64,000 bases of DNA from Stenotrophomonas sp. ATCM1_4 (GCF_004348115.1 NZ_QPFB01000001.1:907978-971977); one strand, 5' to 3'. Positions 38,491 through 48,771 are shown, counted from the stretch's first letter. The notes: generated by a model from the letters alone, not told the origin. Program-made: numbers and translations.

Positions 38491-40217
38491 AACCCATCGC
38501 CCGTTCCCTGTTGTTGTGTGCGTTGCTGTTGAGCCCGAGCGTGTGGGCGTCGGAGGCCGCGCCGGCGCGCGCGGCCCATCCAGATGGTGCGGTGATCGCC
38601 AGCGGCCATTCGCTGGCCACCGATGCCGGCATGGAGATCCTGGCCAAGGGCGGCAACGCATTCGACGCGGCGGTGGCCGTGTCCTCGACATTGGCCGTGG
38701 TCGAACCGATCAGCTCGGGGCTGGGTGGTGGCGGCTTTTTCCTGCTGCACGATGCAAAAACCGGCAAGGACCTGATGTTGGACGCGCGCGAAACCGCGCC
38801 CGAGTCCGCCACGCCCGAGCAGTTCTTGGACAAGAAGGGCGAGCTGGACCGCGACCGTTCGGTCAATGGTGCCTGGTCGGCCGGTATTCCTGGCCTGCCT
38901 GCCGCGCTGGTGCAGTTGGCCCGCGAGCATGGCCGTCTGCCGCTGCAGGATTCATTGGCACCGGCGATCCGTGTCGCTACTGACGGCTTCCCGGTCTATG
39001 CGCGCATGGCACGGGGCTATGCCTCACGCCGCGAAGTGATGGAACGCTACCCCGGGACGCGCGAGGTGTACCTGCGCAATGGTCGCCCGATCGCCGAAGG
39101 CGACGTGTTCAAGCAGCCCGAGCTGGCGCATACGCTGCAGCTACTGGCCGACCGTGGTTTTGACGGCTTCTACCGCGGCGAGACCGGGCGCAGGCTGCTG
39201 GCCGGCGTGAAGCAGGCCGGTGGTCGCTGGACCGCCGAGGAACTGGCCGGCTACACGGTCAAGACCCGTGAGCCGATCGTCTTCAACTATGGCGACTGGA
39301 AGATCACCACCGCGCCGCCGCCGTCTTCCGGTGGCATCGCGCTGGCATCGATGCTGCAGATCCTGGAAGGCTGGGACCTGGGCAAGATGGACGCCGCCCA
39401 CCGTACCCACCTGGTGGTGGAAGCGATGCGCCGCGCCTATCGCGACCGCACCTTCTTCCTGGGCGACCCGGACTTCGTCGACATCCCGCAGAAGGTGTTG
39501 ACCAGCCGCGACTACGCGCAGGGCCTGCGCGCGACCATCCATCCGGAGAAGGCCACGCCGAGCGACCTGCTGTCGGGCAACCCGACGCCGCTGGAAGACG
39601 AGGAGACCACGCACTTCTCCATCATCGACGCCGAAGGCAACCGCGTCGGCGGCACCCAGACGGTGAACCTGCTGTACGGCTCGGGGTTGATCCCGGCCGG
39701 CACCGGCGTGCTGCTCAACAACGAGATGGATGACTTCGCGCTCAAGCCGGGTACCCCGAACGCGTTTGGCGTGATGGGTTACGAGGCCAATGCGCCGAAG
39801 AAGGGCAAGCGCATGCTCAGCTCGATGACGCCCACCTTCATGGAGAAGGACGACAAGGTGGTGGTGATCGGCACGCCGGGTGGCAGCCGCATCATCACCA
39901 TGGTGCTGCTGGGCATCCTGGGCTACGACGATGGCCTGACCGCGCAGCAGGTCGCCGCGCTGCCACGCTACCACCACCAGTGGCTGCCGGACCTGATCGA
40001 AGCCGAGGACGGTACCTTCGACGCGGAGACCGTGAAGCAGTTGCAGGCGATGGGCCACAAGATCGACCTGCCCGGCGACAGCGCCGCAGACGGGCGTGGC
40101 TCCAGCCATGTATGGGGCAACCTGCAGACGGTGGAATGGGACCGCAGCACCAACACGCTGTACGGCGGTAGCGATCCGCGTAACCCGGTGGGCAGTGCAC
40201 GGGTCGAGGCCGACTGA
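38487..40217 (+). CDS. ggt: Periplasmic gamma-glutamyltransferase
   Basis: This 576-residue Ntn hydrolase transfers or hydrolyses the gamma-glutamyl group of glutathione. A signal peptide (about residues 1-21, ending VWAS) exports it. The proenzyme would self-cleave before Thr374 in DEETTHFSIIDAEGN to give large and small subunits. Substrate-site text includes SSGLGGGGFFLLHD, ARETAPE, SSMTPTFMEKDDKVVVIGTP and GGSRII. The gene is coupled to the ferredoxin gene and ended by the terminator at 40246-40268. Length and motifs are normal. Confidence 0.96.
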   Translation: MKPIARSLLLCALLLSPSVWASEAAPARAAHPDGAVIASGHSLATDAGMEILAKGGNAFDAAVAVSSTLAVVEPISSGLGGGGFFLLHDAKTGKDLMLDARETAPESATPEQFLDKKGELDRDRSVNGAWSAGIPGLPAALVQLAREHGRLPLQDSLAPAIRVATDGFPVYARMARGYASRREVMERYPGTREVYLRNGRPIAEGDVFKQPELAHTLQLLADRGFDGFYRGETGRRLLAGVKQAGGRWTAEELAGYTVKTREPIVFNYGDWKITTAPPPSSGGIALASMLQILEGWDLGKMDAAHRTHLVVEAMRRAYRDRTFFLGDPDFVDIPQKVLTSRDYAQGLRATIHPEKATPSDLLSGNPTPLEDEETTHFSIIDAEGNRVGGTQTVNLLYGSGLIPAGTGVLLNNEMDDFALKPGTPNAFGVMGYEANAPKKGKRMLSSMTPTFMEKDDKVVVIGTPGGSRIITMVLLGILGYDDGLTAQQVAALPRYHHQWLPDLIEAEDGTFDAETVKQLQAMGHKIDLPGDSAADGRGSSHVWGNLQTVEWDRSTNTLYGGSDPRNPVGSARVEAD

Positions 40218-40245
40218 TCCGGCGCTACCGACGTGGTGATGGGAA

Positions 40246-40268
40246 CCCCGCTTTCGAGCGGGGTTTTT
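40246..40268 (+). terminator. Intrinsic terminator after ggt
   Basis: CCCCGCT (40246-40252), a TTCG tetraloop, AGCGGGG (40257-40263) and then TTTTT. This is a textbook intrinsic terminator about 29 bases past the ggt stop. Confidence 0.92.
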
Positions 40269-40475
40269 CTTTGACGGGCTTCGGGTGCTTGCCGCTGCAT
40301 GGCAGGTAGCCGGGCAGGGCGTGGACCCGAGCCGGCCCTGTCGCGGGAGGCTGGGGCCAGCGAGGCCACACGTCCCGGCGGGGTGGCGGACACGGCGTGC
40401 CGGTGGCCCATCGCGTCAATAATTCGCCACTCACAACTTGCGAATATTTAACGTGCGCCGGTTAGAATTTTTCAC

Positions 40476-41366
40476 ATGAAACTTTGGTCGATCCGCGGTA
40501 ATTCGCAGAAGCTCGATGGTGGTGCCATGTTCGGCAACGCGCCCAAGGCGTTGTGGGAAAAGTGGTCGCCGTCGGATGAACTCAATCGCATCGAACTGGC
40601 TTGCCGGGCGCTGCTGGCCAGCCCGCTGGGCGGCAAGACGGTGCTGTTCGAAACCGGCATCGGCGCGTTCTTCGAACCCAAGCTGCGCGAGCGCTACGGG
40701 GTGATGGAGCCGCGCCACATCCTGATCGATTCGCTGCGCGAGGCAGGTTTCGAGCACGAGGACATCGATGTGGTGGTGCTCAGCCACCTGCATTTCGATC
40801 ATGCCGGCGGCCTGCTGGCGCCGTGGTCGGAGGGGCGTGAGCCGGAGCTGCTGTTCCCCAATGCCACCTTCGTCGTCGGTGCGGCCCATTGGGAGCGTGC
40901 CCGCCATCCGCATCCGCGCGACCGGGCCAGTTTCATCCCGGAACTGCCGGGGTTGCTGGAAGCCAGTGGCCGGCTGGAAGTGGTGTCGGGTGCCCATTCG
41001 AAGGCACTGGGCGAATCGGTGCGCTTCAGCTTCAGCGACGGGCATACGCCAGGGCTGATGCTGGCCGAGATCGTCGGCCCGGAACAGGTCAACGGCCAGC
41101 CGCGCGGCGGCGTGGTGTTCTGCGCCGACCTTATTCCCGGGCGCTCCTGGGTACATGTCCCGATCACGATGGGCTACGACCGCAATGCGGAGCTGCTGAT
41201 CGACGAGAAGCGCGCCTTCCTGGAGGACAAGCTGGCCCGCAACGTGCACCTGTTCTTCACCCACGACCCGCAGTGCGCAATGGCACAGGTAGTGCGTGAC
41301 GAGAAGGGCCGTTTCGCCACCGCGCACGAGGTCGGCGAGTTGAAGGCACGCACGCTGGCGGCCTGA
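40476..41366 (+). CDS. Metallo-beta-lactamase-fold hydrolase
   Basis: This 296-residue cytoplasmic protein (no signal peptide) carries the zinc-binding HLHFDHAGG motif with HxHxDH at residues 104-109, a later His in [11 protein letters not shown], the bridging Asp in VVFCADLIP and a C-terminal TFTHDP-like site ([10 protein letters not shown]). The organisation resembles the YtnP/AiiA-like group, some of which are N-acyl-homoserine lactonases, but the substrate cannot be read here. It is transcribed alone after a 258-base gap following ggt. The ATG at 40476 is the only start that fits the N-terminal strand. Confidence 0.88.
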   Translation: MKLWSIRGNSQKLDGGAMFGNAPKALWEKWSPSDELNRIELACRALLASPLGGKTVLFETGIGAFFEPKLRERYGVMEPRHILIDSLREAGFEHEDIDVVVLSHLHFDHAGGLLAPWSEGREPELLFPNATFVVGAAHWERARHPHPRDRASFIPELPGLLEASGRLEVVSGAHSKALGESVRFSFSDGHTPGLMLAEIVGPEQVNGQPRGGVVFCADLIPGRSWVHVPITMGYDRNAELLIDEKRAFLEDKLARNVHLFFTHDPQCAMAQVVRDEKGRFATAHEVGELKARTLAA

Positions 41367-41462
41367 GCTGACCAACAGCACGAAAAAAACTGACTTCCGG
41401 CACTGAATCGCAAGGGCGCCGGAGAGGACATTGACCCCATCCTTTGATGCGGAGTCGATGCC

Positions 41463-42296
41463 ATGAATATTTCCCGCCTGATCCGTCGTGCCGCCTTCTG
41501 CGCGCTGCTGCTGGTGCCATCCGTCGCGGCGCTGGCGGCCCCGTCCCGGGTGGAGCCGCTGCAGGTGAGCGCGCAGCGTTCCACCACCATGGCGGTATGG
41601 GAGCCGGCGCAGGTGCGTGGCGTGGTGCTGTTCTCATCGGGCCATGGCGCGTGGCCGGAGCGTTACGAGCGGCTGTTCCAGACGTGGGTGGACGCCGGCT
41701 TCGCAGTGCTGGCACCGGTCCACGTGGATTCGATGAAGTACCCGGAGCGCGACAAGTTCACCCTGCAGCAGAGCCTGGGCGAGCGCTTCAGCGACATGCG
41801 CGCCACCAGCGCCTACGCTGCCGCGCATTGGCCGGGCAAGCCGGTGGCCGCTGCCGGGCACAGCCTGGGTACGCTGATATCGACCGCGCTGGGCGGTGCG
41901 CTGGCCACGCTGGGGCCGCTGCGTGATCCGTCCGTGGTCGCGGTGCTGGGTTTTTCCTCGCCGGGCAAGATTCCCGGCCTGATCGGGCCGGACAGCTATG
42001 CCTCGCTCGCGGTCCCGCTGTTGGAGGTCACCGGTGACAAGGACGTGGTGCCGGGCTTCGTGAGCAACCCCGCCGATCACCTGTACGCGGTGGAAACGGC
42101 ACCGGCCGGGGACAAGACCGGCGTGGTGCTGGCTGGCGGCGACCACAACCTGATCGGCGGCGAGCCGGAGGCGTTGTTCGATCGCGCCCGGCAGCTGGGG
42201 ACGGCATTCCTGCAGGCCGAGCTGCTGGATGATCCGCAGGCGCGGGCCGCGTTGGCTGCGCCGGCAGCGGCTGGAGAGCAGTGGCTGCGTCGCTGA
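41463..42296 (+). CDS. Exported alpha/beta hydrolase
   Basis: This 277-residue protein has a signal peptide ending near ALAAP (residue 26). The alpha/beta hydrolase core shows VRGVVLFSSGHGAWPERYER, the nucleophile elbow GHSLGT (Ser about residue 136), a probable acid in VTGDKDVV and the catalytic His in GGDHNLIGG near residue 226. The fold and periplasmic location suggest an esterase or carboxypeptidase-like lipase/dienelactone-type hydrolase of unknown substrate. It converges with upp across the hairpin at 42311-42334. Confidence 0.87.
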   Translation: MNISRLIRRAAFCALLLVPSVAALAAPSRVEPLQVSAQRSTTMAVWEPAQVRGVVLFSSGHGAWPERYERLFQTWVDAGFAVLAPVHVDSMKYPERDKFTLQQSLGERFSDMRATSAYAAAHWPGKPVAAAGHSLGTLISTALGGALATLGPLRDPSVVAVLGFSSPGKIPGLIGPDSYASLAVPLLEVTGDKDVVPGFVSNPADHLYAVETAPAGDKTGVVLAGGDHNLIGGEPEALFDRARQLGTAFLQAELLDDPQARAALAAPAAAGEQWLRR

Positions 42297-42310
42297 AGGG
42301 GAGAACAGCG

Positions 42311-42334
42311 CTGCCCCCGGATGTCCGGGGGCAG
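42311..42334. terminator. Convergent hairpin between hydrolase and upp
   Basis: CTGCCCCCGGA (42311-42321) pairs with TCCGGGGGCAG (42324-42334), an 11-base perfect stem in the convergent gap. No T-run is present on either side, so it may act with Rho or as an mRNA 3' end stabiliser for both genes. Confidence 0.6.
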
Positions 42335-42343
42335 GGAGCCGGA

Positions 42344-42976
42344 TCAGCCGACCCGGGTACCGAAGATGCGGTCGCCGGCGTCGCCCAGGCCCGGCAGGAT
42401 GTAGCCCTTCTCGTTGAGGCGCTCATCGATGGCCGCGGTGAAGATCTCCACGTCGGGGTGGACCGCCTTGACCGCCTCGATGCCTTCCGGCGCGGCCACC
42501 AGGAAAATGCCCTTGATGCGGCGGGCGCCGGCGCGCTTGAGCATGTCGATGGTGGCGATCAGGGTGCCGCCGGTGGCGAGCATCGGGTCCAGGATCAGCG
42601 CATCGCGCTCTTCCAGGCGGCCGGTCAGGCGCTCGAAGTAGGGCACCGGTTGCAGGGTTTCCTCGTCGCGCTGCAGGCCGACCACGCTGACGCGGGCGGC
42701 CGGGATCAGCGACAGCACGCCGGTCAGCATGCCCAGGCCGGCGCGCAGGATCGGCACCACGGTGATCTTGGCGCCGGCGATGCGCTGGACCTGCACCGGG
42801 CCGGCCCAGCCGTCGCGGGTATGGTTCTCGGTTTCCAGGTCGGCGGTGGCCTCGTAGGCCAGCAGGGTACCCAGCTCATTGACGACCTCGCGGAAATCCT
42901 TGGTGCTCATGGCCGGATCGCGGAGCAGGCCGATCTTGTGCTGGACCAACGGATGACGGACTTCGACGATTTTCAT
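42344..42976 (-). CDS. upp: Uracil phosphoribosyltransferase
   Basis: This 210-residue salvage enzyme makes UMP from uracil and PRPP. It begins [20 protein letters not shown], matching E. coli Upp, and contains [20 protein letters not shown], the PRPP loop [18 protein letters not shown] and the uracil-binding C-terminus [16 protein letters not shown]. It is transcribed away from the phytase operon, from a 154-base divergent region. Confidence 0.97.
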   Translation of the reverse strand: MKIVEVRHPLVQHKIGLLRDPAMSTKDFREVVNELGTLLAYEATADLETENHTRDGWAGPVQVQRIAGAKITVVPILRAGLGMLTGVLSLIPAARVSVVGLQRDEETLQPVPYFERLTGRLEERDALILDPMLATGGTLIATIDMLKRAGARRIKGIFLVAAPEGIEAVKAVHPDVEIFTAAIDERLNEKGYILPGLGDAGDRIFGTRVG

Positions 42977-43040
42977 TGGGGTACTACGCGGTAGGGAGAT
43001 GCCACAGTTTGACGCCTGCATCCCGGCTCGGCCAGTGTGA

Positions 43041-43069
43041 CTGAAACATTGCAGCCGCGTGGCTGTAAC
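43041..43069 (+). promoter_or_regulatory. Possible PhoB-type direct repeats upstream of the phytase operon
   Basis: CTGAAAC (43041-43047) and CTGTAAC (43063-43069) resemble PhoB half-sites and are 22 bases apart, twice the 11-base Pho-box period; the position midway (43052) is poor. The genes downstream release phosphate from organic sources, so PhoB control would make sense. The match is weak. Confidence 0.3.
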
Positions 43070-43130
43070 CCCCATGCAAACTTTCGGAAATACCTTGCCC
43101 ACCCATCCTTTACATGGTTTGGGGGCAATA

Positions 43131-45689
43131 GTGCGCAAGGGTGTTCTGGTGGTGGCGGTCGCAACGGCGGTGGCCTGCATGGCATCGGCGCCGGCAAGGG
43201 CCCAGCAGGTGGGGCCGGATGGCTCGGCGACCGCGGCTGCCGCTGCGGCGGCAATCGACCTGGACCGGGTCGAGGTGCGTCCGCAATTGGAGGCGCAGAC
43301 CCGCGCGGTGGAGCTCAAGCGGGATGCCAACGGCATCCAGGACGCGGTGGCCTCCGATTCGATGGGCGACTACCCGGACATGAACGTGGCCGAGTCGTTG
43401 CAGCGCCTGCCGGGCGTGAGCGTCACCCGCGACCAGGGCGAGGGCCGCTTCGTGGTGGTGCGTGGCCTGGACGCCGCGCTGAACAGCGTGAGCATCGACG
43501 GCATTGCCGTGGGTACGCCGGAAGACTCCTCGCGTGCGGCCCCGCTGGACGTGATTCCCACCGATTCGACCGAGCGCCTGCGCGTGGTCAAGTCGGCCAC
43601 CCCGGACATGCCCGGTGACGCCATCGGCGGCAGCGTGGTGGTGGAATCGGCGTCGGCCTTCGACCGCGATGGCCGTTCGCTCAAGGGCAAGGTGGAGGCC
43701 AGCCACCAGCAGCTGTCCGGCGAGACCAGCCCGAAGGCGGCGTTCAACTACAGCGAAGTGTTCAACGACACCTTCGGCGTGGCGCTGGGCGTGAACTACC
43801 AGAAGCGCACCTTCGAATCGGACAACACCGAAGTGGCATACGACACGTATGACGACGACCGGCAGGACGACCTGGTCGCCACCGAGCTGCAGCGCCGCAA
43901 GTACACCATCGAGCGTGAGCGCACCGGTGCCAACCTCAACTTCGACTGGCGCCCGGACGAGGACAACCGCTACTACCTGCGGACCCTGTACAGCCGCTTC
44001 GATGATGCCGAAACCCGCCAGCGTACCGTTTTCGCGCTGGAGGACGGCCAGATCAGCGCGCTGGGCAATGGGCGCTACCAGGTGGATGAGTTGCCCGCCG
44101 ATGCGATCAGCAAGCGCATGCGTTACCGCACCAAGGAAGAGAACACCTTTGCCGGCAGCCTCGGTGGCGAGAACCGCCTGAGCGGCGCGGTGCTGGACTA
44201 CCGCGTGGGCTATACCAAGACCCGCGAGCGCGTGAACGATGAAATGGAGGCGCGCTTCGACTACGACGGCGACGACCTGTCCGCGGTCATCGACCAGAAC
44301 AGCGGCATCCCCGGCTTGTCGCTGAGCGATGCCGGCTGGATGGACAGCAGCAACTATGCGTTCAACCGCGTGGTGCTTTCGCCCAAGCAGGTGGATGACA
44401 GCGAGCGCAGCGCACAGGTCAACATCCGCTTCGACGGTGACCACGCCAGCTACAAGTTCGGCCTGCTCGGCCGCTGGCGCGAGCGCGCGGTCAACGTCGA
44501 TGAAACCGACCTGCGCAAGGGGCCGGCGGTCGACCTGACCGACTGGAACGGCGAGACGCTCGACCACCGCGGCGGTCCGCTGGGACAGGGCATGCGTTCG
44601 GCGGCGATGCGGCGCTGGTGGGCCGAGAATGGCAGCCTGTACAGCGAGCGCTCCAAGGAAGCGCTGGGCAACACGATGGCGTCGCTGGAAGAGGACTACA
44701 CCGCCAACGAGGACATCCTCGCTGCCTACGCCATGGGCACCTGGGACATCGGCGCGCTGCGCGTGATCGGCGGCGTGCGCGTGGAGAACACCCAGTTCGA
44801 CGCGACCGGCAACCAGGTCGATGTCGACAAGGATGGCGATCTCCTGGTGTCGCCGCGACTGGCCAGCAGCAGCTACACCAACTTACTGCCGGGCCTGCAC
44901 CTGCGCTATGACACCGACAACAACTGGGTGCTGCGCGGTTCGGTCAACAAGACGGTGGCGCGTCCGTCGTTCGGGGACATCTCGCCGCGCCTTTCCGTCA
45001 ACGTGCAGGACGAGGAAGTGCGCGTCGGCAACCCGCAGCTGGATCCGTATGAGTCCACCAACCTGGATTTCTCGGTGGAGCGCTACCTGGGCGACAGCGG
45101 CATCGTCTCGCTGGGCCTGTTCCACAAGTCCATCGGCGGCTACATCGTCGAAGTGACCAGCAAGAACGACAGTGACTACCCGGGCATGGATGTCACCCGT
45201 TCGCTCAACGGCGACAAGGCCAAGGTGTTCGGCGCGGAGTTCAACTGGCAGCAGCAGTTGGCGTTCCTGCCGGGCGCATGGTCGGGCCTGCTGGTCGGCG
45301 CCAGTGGTACCTGGCTGGATACCGACTTCGACCCGGGCATGGCCGACCGCGTGCGCGACGACTTCACCCTGCCGCGTGCCTCGAAGAACGTCTACAGCGC
45401 ACATGTCGGCTATGAGTGGGGCGGTTTCAGCACGCGCCTTGCCGGTGTCTACCGCAGCGAATACCTGGACAGCATCGGCGACAGCCAAGCGTTCGATATC
45501 TACGTTGCGCCGCATACGCAGCTGGACTTCAGCCTGGACTACAAGTTCAGCAAGAACGTGAGCCTGTACCTGGAGGCCTCCAACCTGCTCGACGAACCGC
45601 TGGAGCTCTACCAGGGCGTGCGCTCGCGCACCCTGCAGAATGAAGAGTACGGCCGCACCTACGCCATCGGCCTGAAGGTGGCACTGTGA
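43131..45689 (+). CDS. TonB-dependent receptor of the phytase operon
   Basis: This protein of about 852 residues is an outer-membrane receptor of the Xanthomonas/Caulobacter type. The GTG at 43131 gives a good signal peptide ([20 protein letters not shown], then ARA) and has a GGGGG ribosome-binding site; ATG at 43074 would add 19 residues before it and has none. The plug (about residues 60-180) contains [20 protein letters not shown] and [20 protein letters not shown] 22-strand-type barrel follows and ends in [15 protein letters not shown]. It overlaps the phytase gene by four bases, so its ligand is probably phytate, a lower inositol phosphate or a metal complex of these. Confidence 0.92.
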   Translation: MRKGVLVVAVATAVACMASAPARAQQVGPDGSATAAAAAAAIDLDRVEVRPQLEAQTRAVELKRDANGIQDAVASDSMGDYPDMNVAESLQRLPGVSVTRDQGEGRFVVVRGLDAALNSVSIDGIAVGTPEDSSRAAPLDVIPTDSTERLRVVKSATPDMPGDAIGGSVVVESASAFDRDGRSLKGKVEASHQQLSGETSPKAAFNYSEVFNDTFGVALGVNYQKRTFESDNTEVAYDTYDDDRQDDLVATELQRRKYTIERERTGANLNFDWRPDEDNRYYLRTLYSRFDDAETRQRTVFALEDGQISALGNGRYQVDELPADAISKRMRYRTKEENTFAGSLGGENRLSGAVLDYRVGYTKTRERVNDEMEARFDYDGDDLSAVIDQNSGIPGLSLSDAGWMDSSNYAFNRVVLSPKQVDDSERSAQVNIRFDGDHASYKFGLLGRWRERAVNVDETDLRKGPAVDLTDWNGETLDHRGGPLGQGMRSAAMRRWWAENGSLYSERSKEALGNTMASLEEDYTANEDILAAYAMGTWDIGALRVIGGVRVENTQFDATGNQVDVDKDGDLLVSPRLASSSYTNLLPGLHLRYDTDNNWVLRGSVNKTVARPSFGDISPRLSVNVQDEEVRVGNPQLDPYESTNLDFSVERYLGDSGIVSLGLFHKSIGGYIVEVTSKNDSDYPGMDVTRSLNGDKAKVFGAEFNWQQQLAFLPGAWSGLLVGASGTWLDTDFDPGMADRVRDDFTLPRASKNVYSAHVGYEWGGFSTRLAGVYRSEYLDSIGDSQAFDIYVAPHTQLDFSLDYKFSKNVSLYLEASNLLDEPLELYQGVRSRTLQNEEYGRTYAIGLKVAL

Positions 45690-46789
45690 GGGCCGCCCTG
45701 CTGGGCACCGCGCTGGTGCTGGCACTGAGTGCCTGCCAACCGACCGCCAAGTCGACGCAACCGCCCAGTGCCGAGGACGTCGCCGAGGGCGCGGCACCGT
45801 CGGTCCGCGTCACCGAGGCCTTCCTGACCCCGATGACGCCGGCCGACAACATCGACTCGCCCGCCAGTTGGCGGGCCGCCGACGGCGCGCTGTGGCTGAT
45901 CGCCACCGCCAAGGCCACCGACAAGCTGGTCGTCTACGACGGCCAGAGCGGCAAGCACCTGCGTGACGTGGGTAGCACCGGTACCGCCCCGGGGCAGTTC
46001 GATCGCCCCAACGGCATCGCCGTCAGCGGCGACCTGGTGTTCATCGTCGAGCGCGACAACCATCGCGTGCAGGTCCTGCAGTTGCCTGATTTCAAGCCGT
46101 TGGGCGTGTTCGCCGCAGGTGACCTGCGCAAGCCCTACGGGCTCTGGGTGAACCCGGCGCAGGGCGGCTACGACGTGTACGTCACCGATTCCTACGACGA
46201 CGGCGAGGACGCGGCCGGCAATGACATCCTGCCGGCGCTGGAGCGATTGAACGAACGCGTGCGTCGCTACCACGTCGAAGTCGGGGACGGCACGGTGCAG
46301 GCGCGGTTGGTCCGCAGCATCGGCGACACCTCGGCGAAGGGCGCGCTGCGCGTGGTCGAGTCGATCTGGGGTGACCCGGCCAATGACCGCCTGCTGGTGG
46401 CCGAGGAAGACGAAACCTATGCCAGCGAGTTCAAGGTCTACACGTTGGCCGGTGACTTCACCGGCAACACGTTCGGCAACGGGCAGTTCAAGGCGCAAGC
46501 CGAGGGCGTGATGCTGCGTACCTGCGGCGACGGTGGCTGGTGGATCACCACCGAGCAGGGCAAGGATCGCAGCGTGTTCCACCTGTTCGACCGCCGGACG
46601 CTGGCACCGGTGGGGGCATTCCACGGCGACGTGGTGGCCAATACCGACGGCATCTGGAACAGCCAGCAGGCATCGGCGCGCTTCCCGCAGGGAGCGCTGT
46701 ACGCCGTGCATGACGATCAGGGGGTGGTCGCGTTCGATTGGCGTGACATCGCCAAGGCCTTGTCGCTGCCGCAGGACTGCGCGCTGTGA
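45686..46789 (+). CDS. Beta-propeller phytase lipoprotein
   Basis: This 367-residue protein has a short lipoprotein signal (LVLALSACQP, Cys about residue 17). The rest fits the calcium-dependent beta-propeller phytase family, with repeated blade text such as DNIDSPASWRAADGALWLIA, FDRPNGIAVSGDLVFIVERD and YGLWVNPAQGGYDVYVTDSY, and acidic calcium/phosphate sites in LLVAEEDETYASEF. These enzymes remove alternate phosphates from calcium phytate. It is joined by four-base overlaps to the TonB receptor before it and the phosphatase after it, so uptake and hydrolysis are co-expressed. Confidence 0.9.
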   Translation: MRAALLGTALVLALSACQPTAKSTQPPSAEDVAEGAAPSVRVTEAFLTPMTPADNIDSPASWRAADGALWLIATAKATDKLVVYDGQSGKHLRDVGSTGTAPGQFDRPNGIAVSGDLVFIVERDNHRVQVLQLPDFKPLGVFAAGDLRKPYGLWVNPAQGGYDVYVTDSYDDGEDAAGNDILPALERLNERVRRYHVEVGDGTVQARLVRSIGDTSAKGALRVVESIWGDPANDRLLVAEEDETYASEFKVYTLAGDFTGNTFGNGQFKAQAEGVMLRTCGDGGWWITTEQGKDRSVFHLFDRRTLAPVGAFHGDVVANTDGIWNSQQASARFPQGALYAVHDDQGVVAFDWRDIAKALSLPQDCAL

Positions 46790-48159
46790 GTTCCGGGGGC
46801 GGGAGGCAGTGGCTGCTGCTGGCAGCCTTGTGGGTCGCGGCCGGGGCGGTGGGGGCCGCTCCGGCCGCAGAGCCGAACACACAGGTGCCGGTGGGGAGCC
46901 GGCACTATGCGGCGACCGCCATGCCCGACCGCATCGTCGCTTCCCCGGCGCAGGATGCCGCCACCGGTTTTGCGGTGTCCTGGCGAAGCGTGCCGCTGGA
47001 TGCGGCGGCGGTACTGGAGGTGACCCTGGCCGGTGACTCGCCGGACATGGGGCAGGTGCGGCGCATCACCGCCCGCAGCCAGGCGTTGCAGACAGAAAAC
47101 GGCGCGGCCCAGTTCCACCACGCCGATGTCGGTGGCCTGCAGCCGGACACGCTGTATGCCTACCGCGTGCAGGGGCAGGGCAGCTGGAGTGCGTGGAACC
47201 ACTTCCGCACCGCAGGTACCGTCGACCAGCCGTTGACAGTGCTGTACTTCGGCGACACCCAGAACAAGAACCTCAGCCACGTCAGCCGGGTGATTCGGCA
47301 GGGATGGCAAACGGCACCGGACGCGCGGCTGGCCGTGTTCGCCGGTGACCTGGTCAGCGGCAGCGACGGGCAGGACGACAGCGAATGGGGCGAATGGTTC
47401 GCCGCGGGCGGCTGGCTGCTGCCGGGAATGGCCGTGGCACCGGCGGCGGGCAACCATGAGTATTTCGAGGAGTTCGAGGACACCCCGCAGGAACGACGCG
47501 TACTGGGCCGGCATTGGCCGGTGAGCTTCGCGTTGCCGGACAATGGTGCGGGCGCGGCCCGCAGTACCACGTACTGGTTCGACTACCAGGGCCTGCGCGT
47601 GGTGGTGCTCGACGGTACCTCGGCGCTGGACCTGGGCACGGCCGCGCAGCAGGCGCAATGGCTGGACGGCGTGCTCACCGGTGAGCGACCGCACTGGACC
47701 ATCGTCGTCGTACACCAGCCGCTGTATCCACTGCGGGCCGAGCGTGACAACACGGTGCTGGCCGAGCAGCTGCGCCCGGTGCTGCGCCGCCACCGCGTCG
47801 ACCTGGTGTTGCAGGGGCACGACCACACCTACGGACGCCGTGCCGACGAGGCAGGCGACCTGCCGCAGTACATCTCCTCGGTGGCGGGCCCCAAGCAGTA
47901 CCGCCTGTCCGAACAGGCGCGCGCGACGATGCGACCGGTGGCCGAGGACACCCAGTTGTTCCAGGTGCTGCGGATCGAAGGACGCACCCTGCGCTACGAG
48001 GCGCGGACCGCGACCGGGCGCCTGTACGACGCCTTCGAGATTCGTCGTGGCAGGGGCGAGGCACGGCGGTTCACCGAAGTGACCAAGGGGCGCATTGCGC
48101 AACGTGATTGCCCGCGCCCGCATTCGCCCAAGGGGCGCGACGACCGCTGCTGGGAGTAA
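46786..48159 (+). CDS. Exported metallophosphatase (purple-acid-phosphatase-like with N-terminal FN3-like domain)
   Basis: This 457-residue protein begins at GTG overlapping the phytase stop and has a signal peptide ending near VGAAPAAE. Residues about 45-140 form an FN3-like domain (VSWRSVPLDAAAVLEVTLAG; LQPDTLYAYRVQG). The metallophosphoesterase domain follows with YFGDTQNKN, FAGDLVSGSDG, AAGNHEY, VVHQPLYPL and GHDHTYGRR, so all five metal-ligand blocks are intact. The domain order is that of bacterial purple acid phosphatases. In this operon it would strip phosphate from the partly dephosphorylated inositol phosphates left by the phytase. The C-terminus has a Cys-containing basic tail. Confidence 0.9.
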   Translation: MSSGGGRQWLLLAALWVAAGAVGAAPAAEPNTQVPVGSRHYAATAMPDRIVASPAQDAATGFAVSWRSVPLDAAAVLEVTLAGDSPDMGQVRRITARSQALQTENGAAQFHHADVGGLQPDTLYAYRVQGQGSWSAWNHFRTAGTVDQPLTVLYFGDTQNKNLSHVSRVIRQGWQTAPDARLAVFAGDLVSGSDGQDDSEWGEWFAAGGWLLPGMAVAPAAGNHEYFEEFEDTPQERRVLGRHWPVSFALPDNGAGAARSTTYWFDYQGLRVVVLDGTSALDLGTAAQQAQWLDGVLTGERPHWTIVVVHQPLYPLRAERDNTVLAEQLRPVLRRHRVDLVLQGHDHTYGRRADEAGDLPQYISSVAGPKQYRLSEQARATMRPVAEDTQLFQVLRIEGRTLRYEARTATGRLYDAFEIRRGRGEARRFTEVTKGRIAQRDCPRPHSPKGRDDRCWE

Positions 48160-48162
48160 AGG

Positions 48163-48771
48163 ATGCGAGTGCTGCGATCAATGGTCCTGTTGCTGGCGTT
48201 GACGCCGCCGGGCGCCTGGGCGGGCGATGTCGTGCTGCACCCGATCCGGTTGGCACAGCCGGAGACGGTCCCCGACGACGTGCTGCTGGTGGTCGAGATC
48301 CCCGCCGGTGGCGCGATCAAGTACGAGCTTGGCGAGGACGGTGAGTTGCGGGTGGATCGGTTCCTGTCGATGCCCGTGGCCTATCCGGCGAACTACGGCT
48401 CGATGCCGCGCACCCTGGCCGGCGATGGCGACCCCTTGGACGCCCTGGTACTGACCCGCTTCCCGATCCAGCCAGGGGCCGTGGTCCGGTTCCGTCCCTT
48501 GGGCGTGCTGCGCATGGTCGACCGCGGCCAGGCCGATGAGAAGATCGTCGGCGTGCCCAGCGATGCGGTTGACCCGAGCTACAGCGCGCTGCGCACCCTG
48601 CAGGACCTGCCGGCGATGGAGCGCGAGCGCATCGAGGCATTCTTCCGCGTCTACAAGCAGCTCCCGGCCGGTGCCCGGATCGAGTTGCATGGCTGGGGCG
48701 ATGCCGGGGAGGCGCGGCAGCTGATCCGCGCCGCGATGCAGCGATTCGGGCAGACCTCGCCCGCTCGCTGA
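48163..48771 (+). CDS. Exported family I inorganic pyrophosphatase
   Basis: This 202-residue protein has a signal peptide (RVLRSMVLLLALTPPGAWAG) and then a complete family I pyrophosphatase: VEIPAGGAIKYELGEDGELR (Lys and Glu at the active site), VDRFLSMPVAYPANYGSMPR (Arg, Tyr), GDGDPLDALVLTRFPIQPG (DGDPxD metal site) and DRGQADEKIVGVP. The usual housekeeping enzyme is cytoplasmic; this one has a clear export signal and follows the phosphatase gene by three bases. It would convert pyrophosphate outside the inner membrane to phosphate. It is the last gene of the phytase operon. Confidence 0.9.
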   Translation: MRVLRSMVLLLALTPPGAWAGDVVLHPIRLAQPETVPDDVLLVVEIPAGGAIKYELGEDGELRVDRFLSMPVAYPANYGSMPRTLAGDGDPLDALVLTRFPIQPGAVVRFRPLGVLRMVDRGQADEKIVGVPSDAVDPSYSALRTLQDLPAMERERIEAFFRVYKQLPAGARIELHGWGDAGEARQLIRAAMQRFGQTSPAR

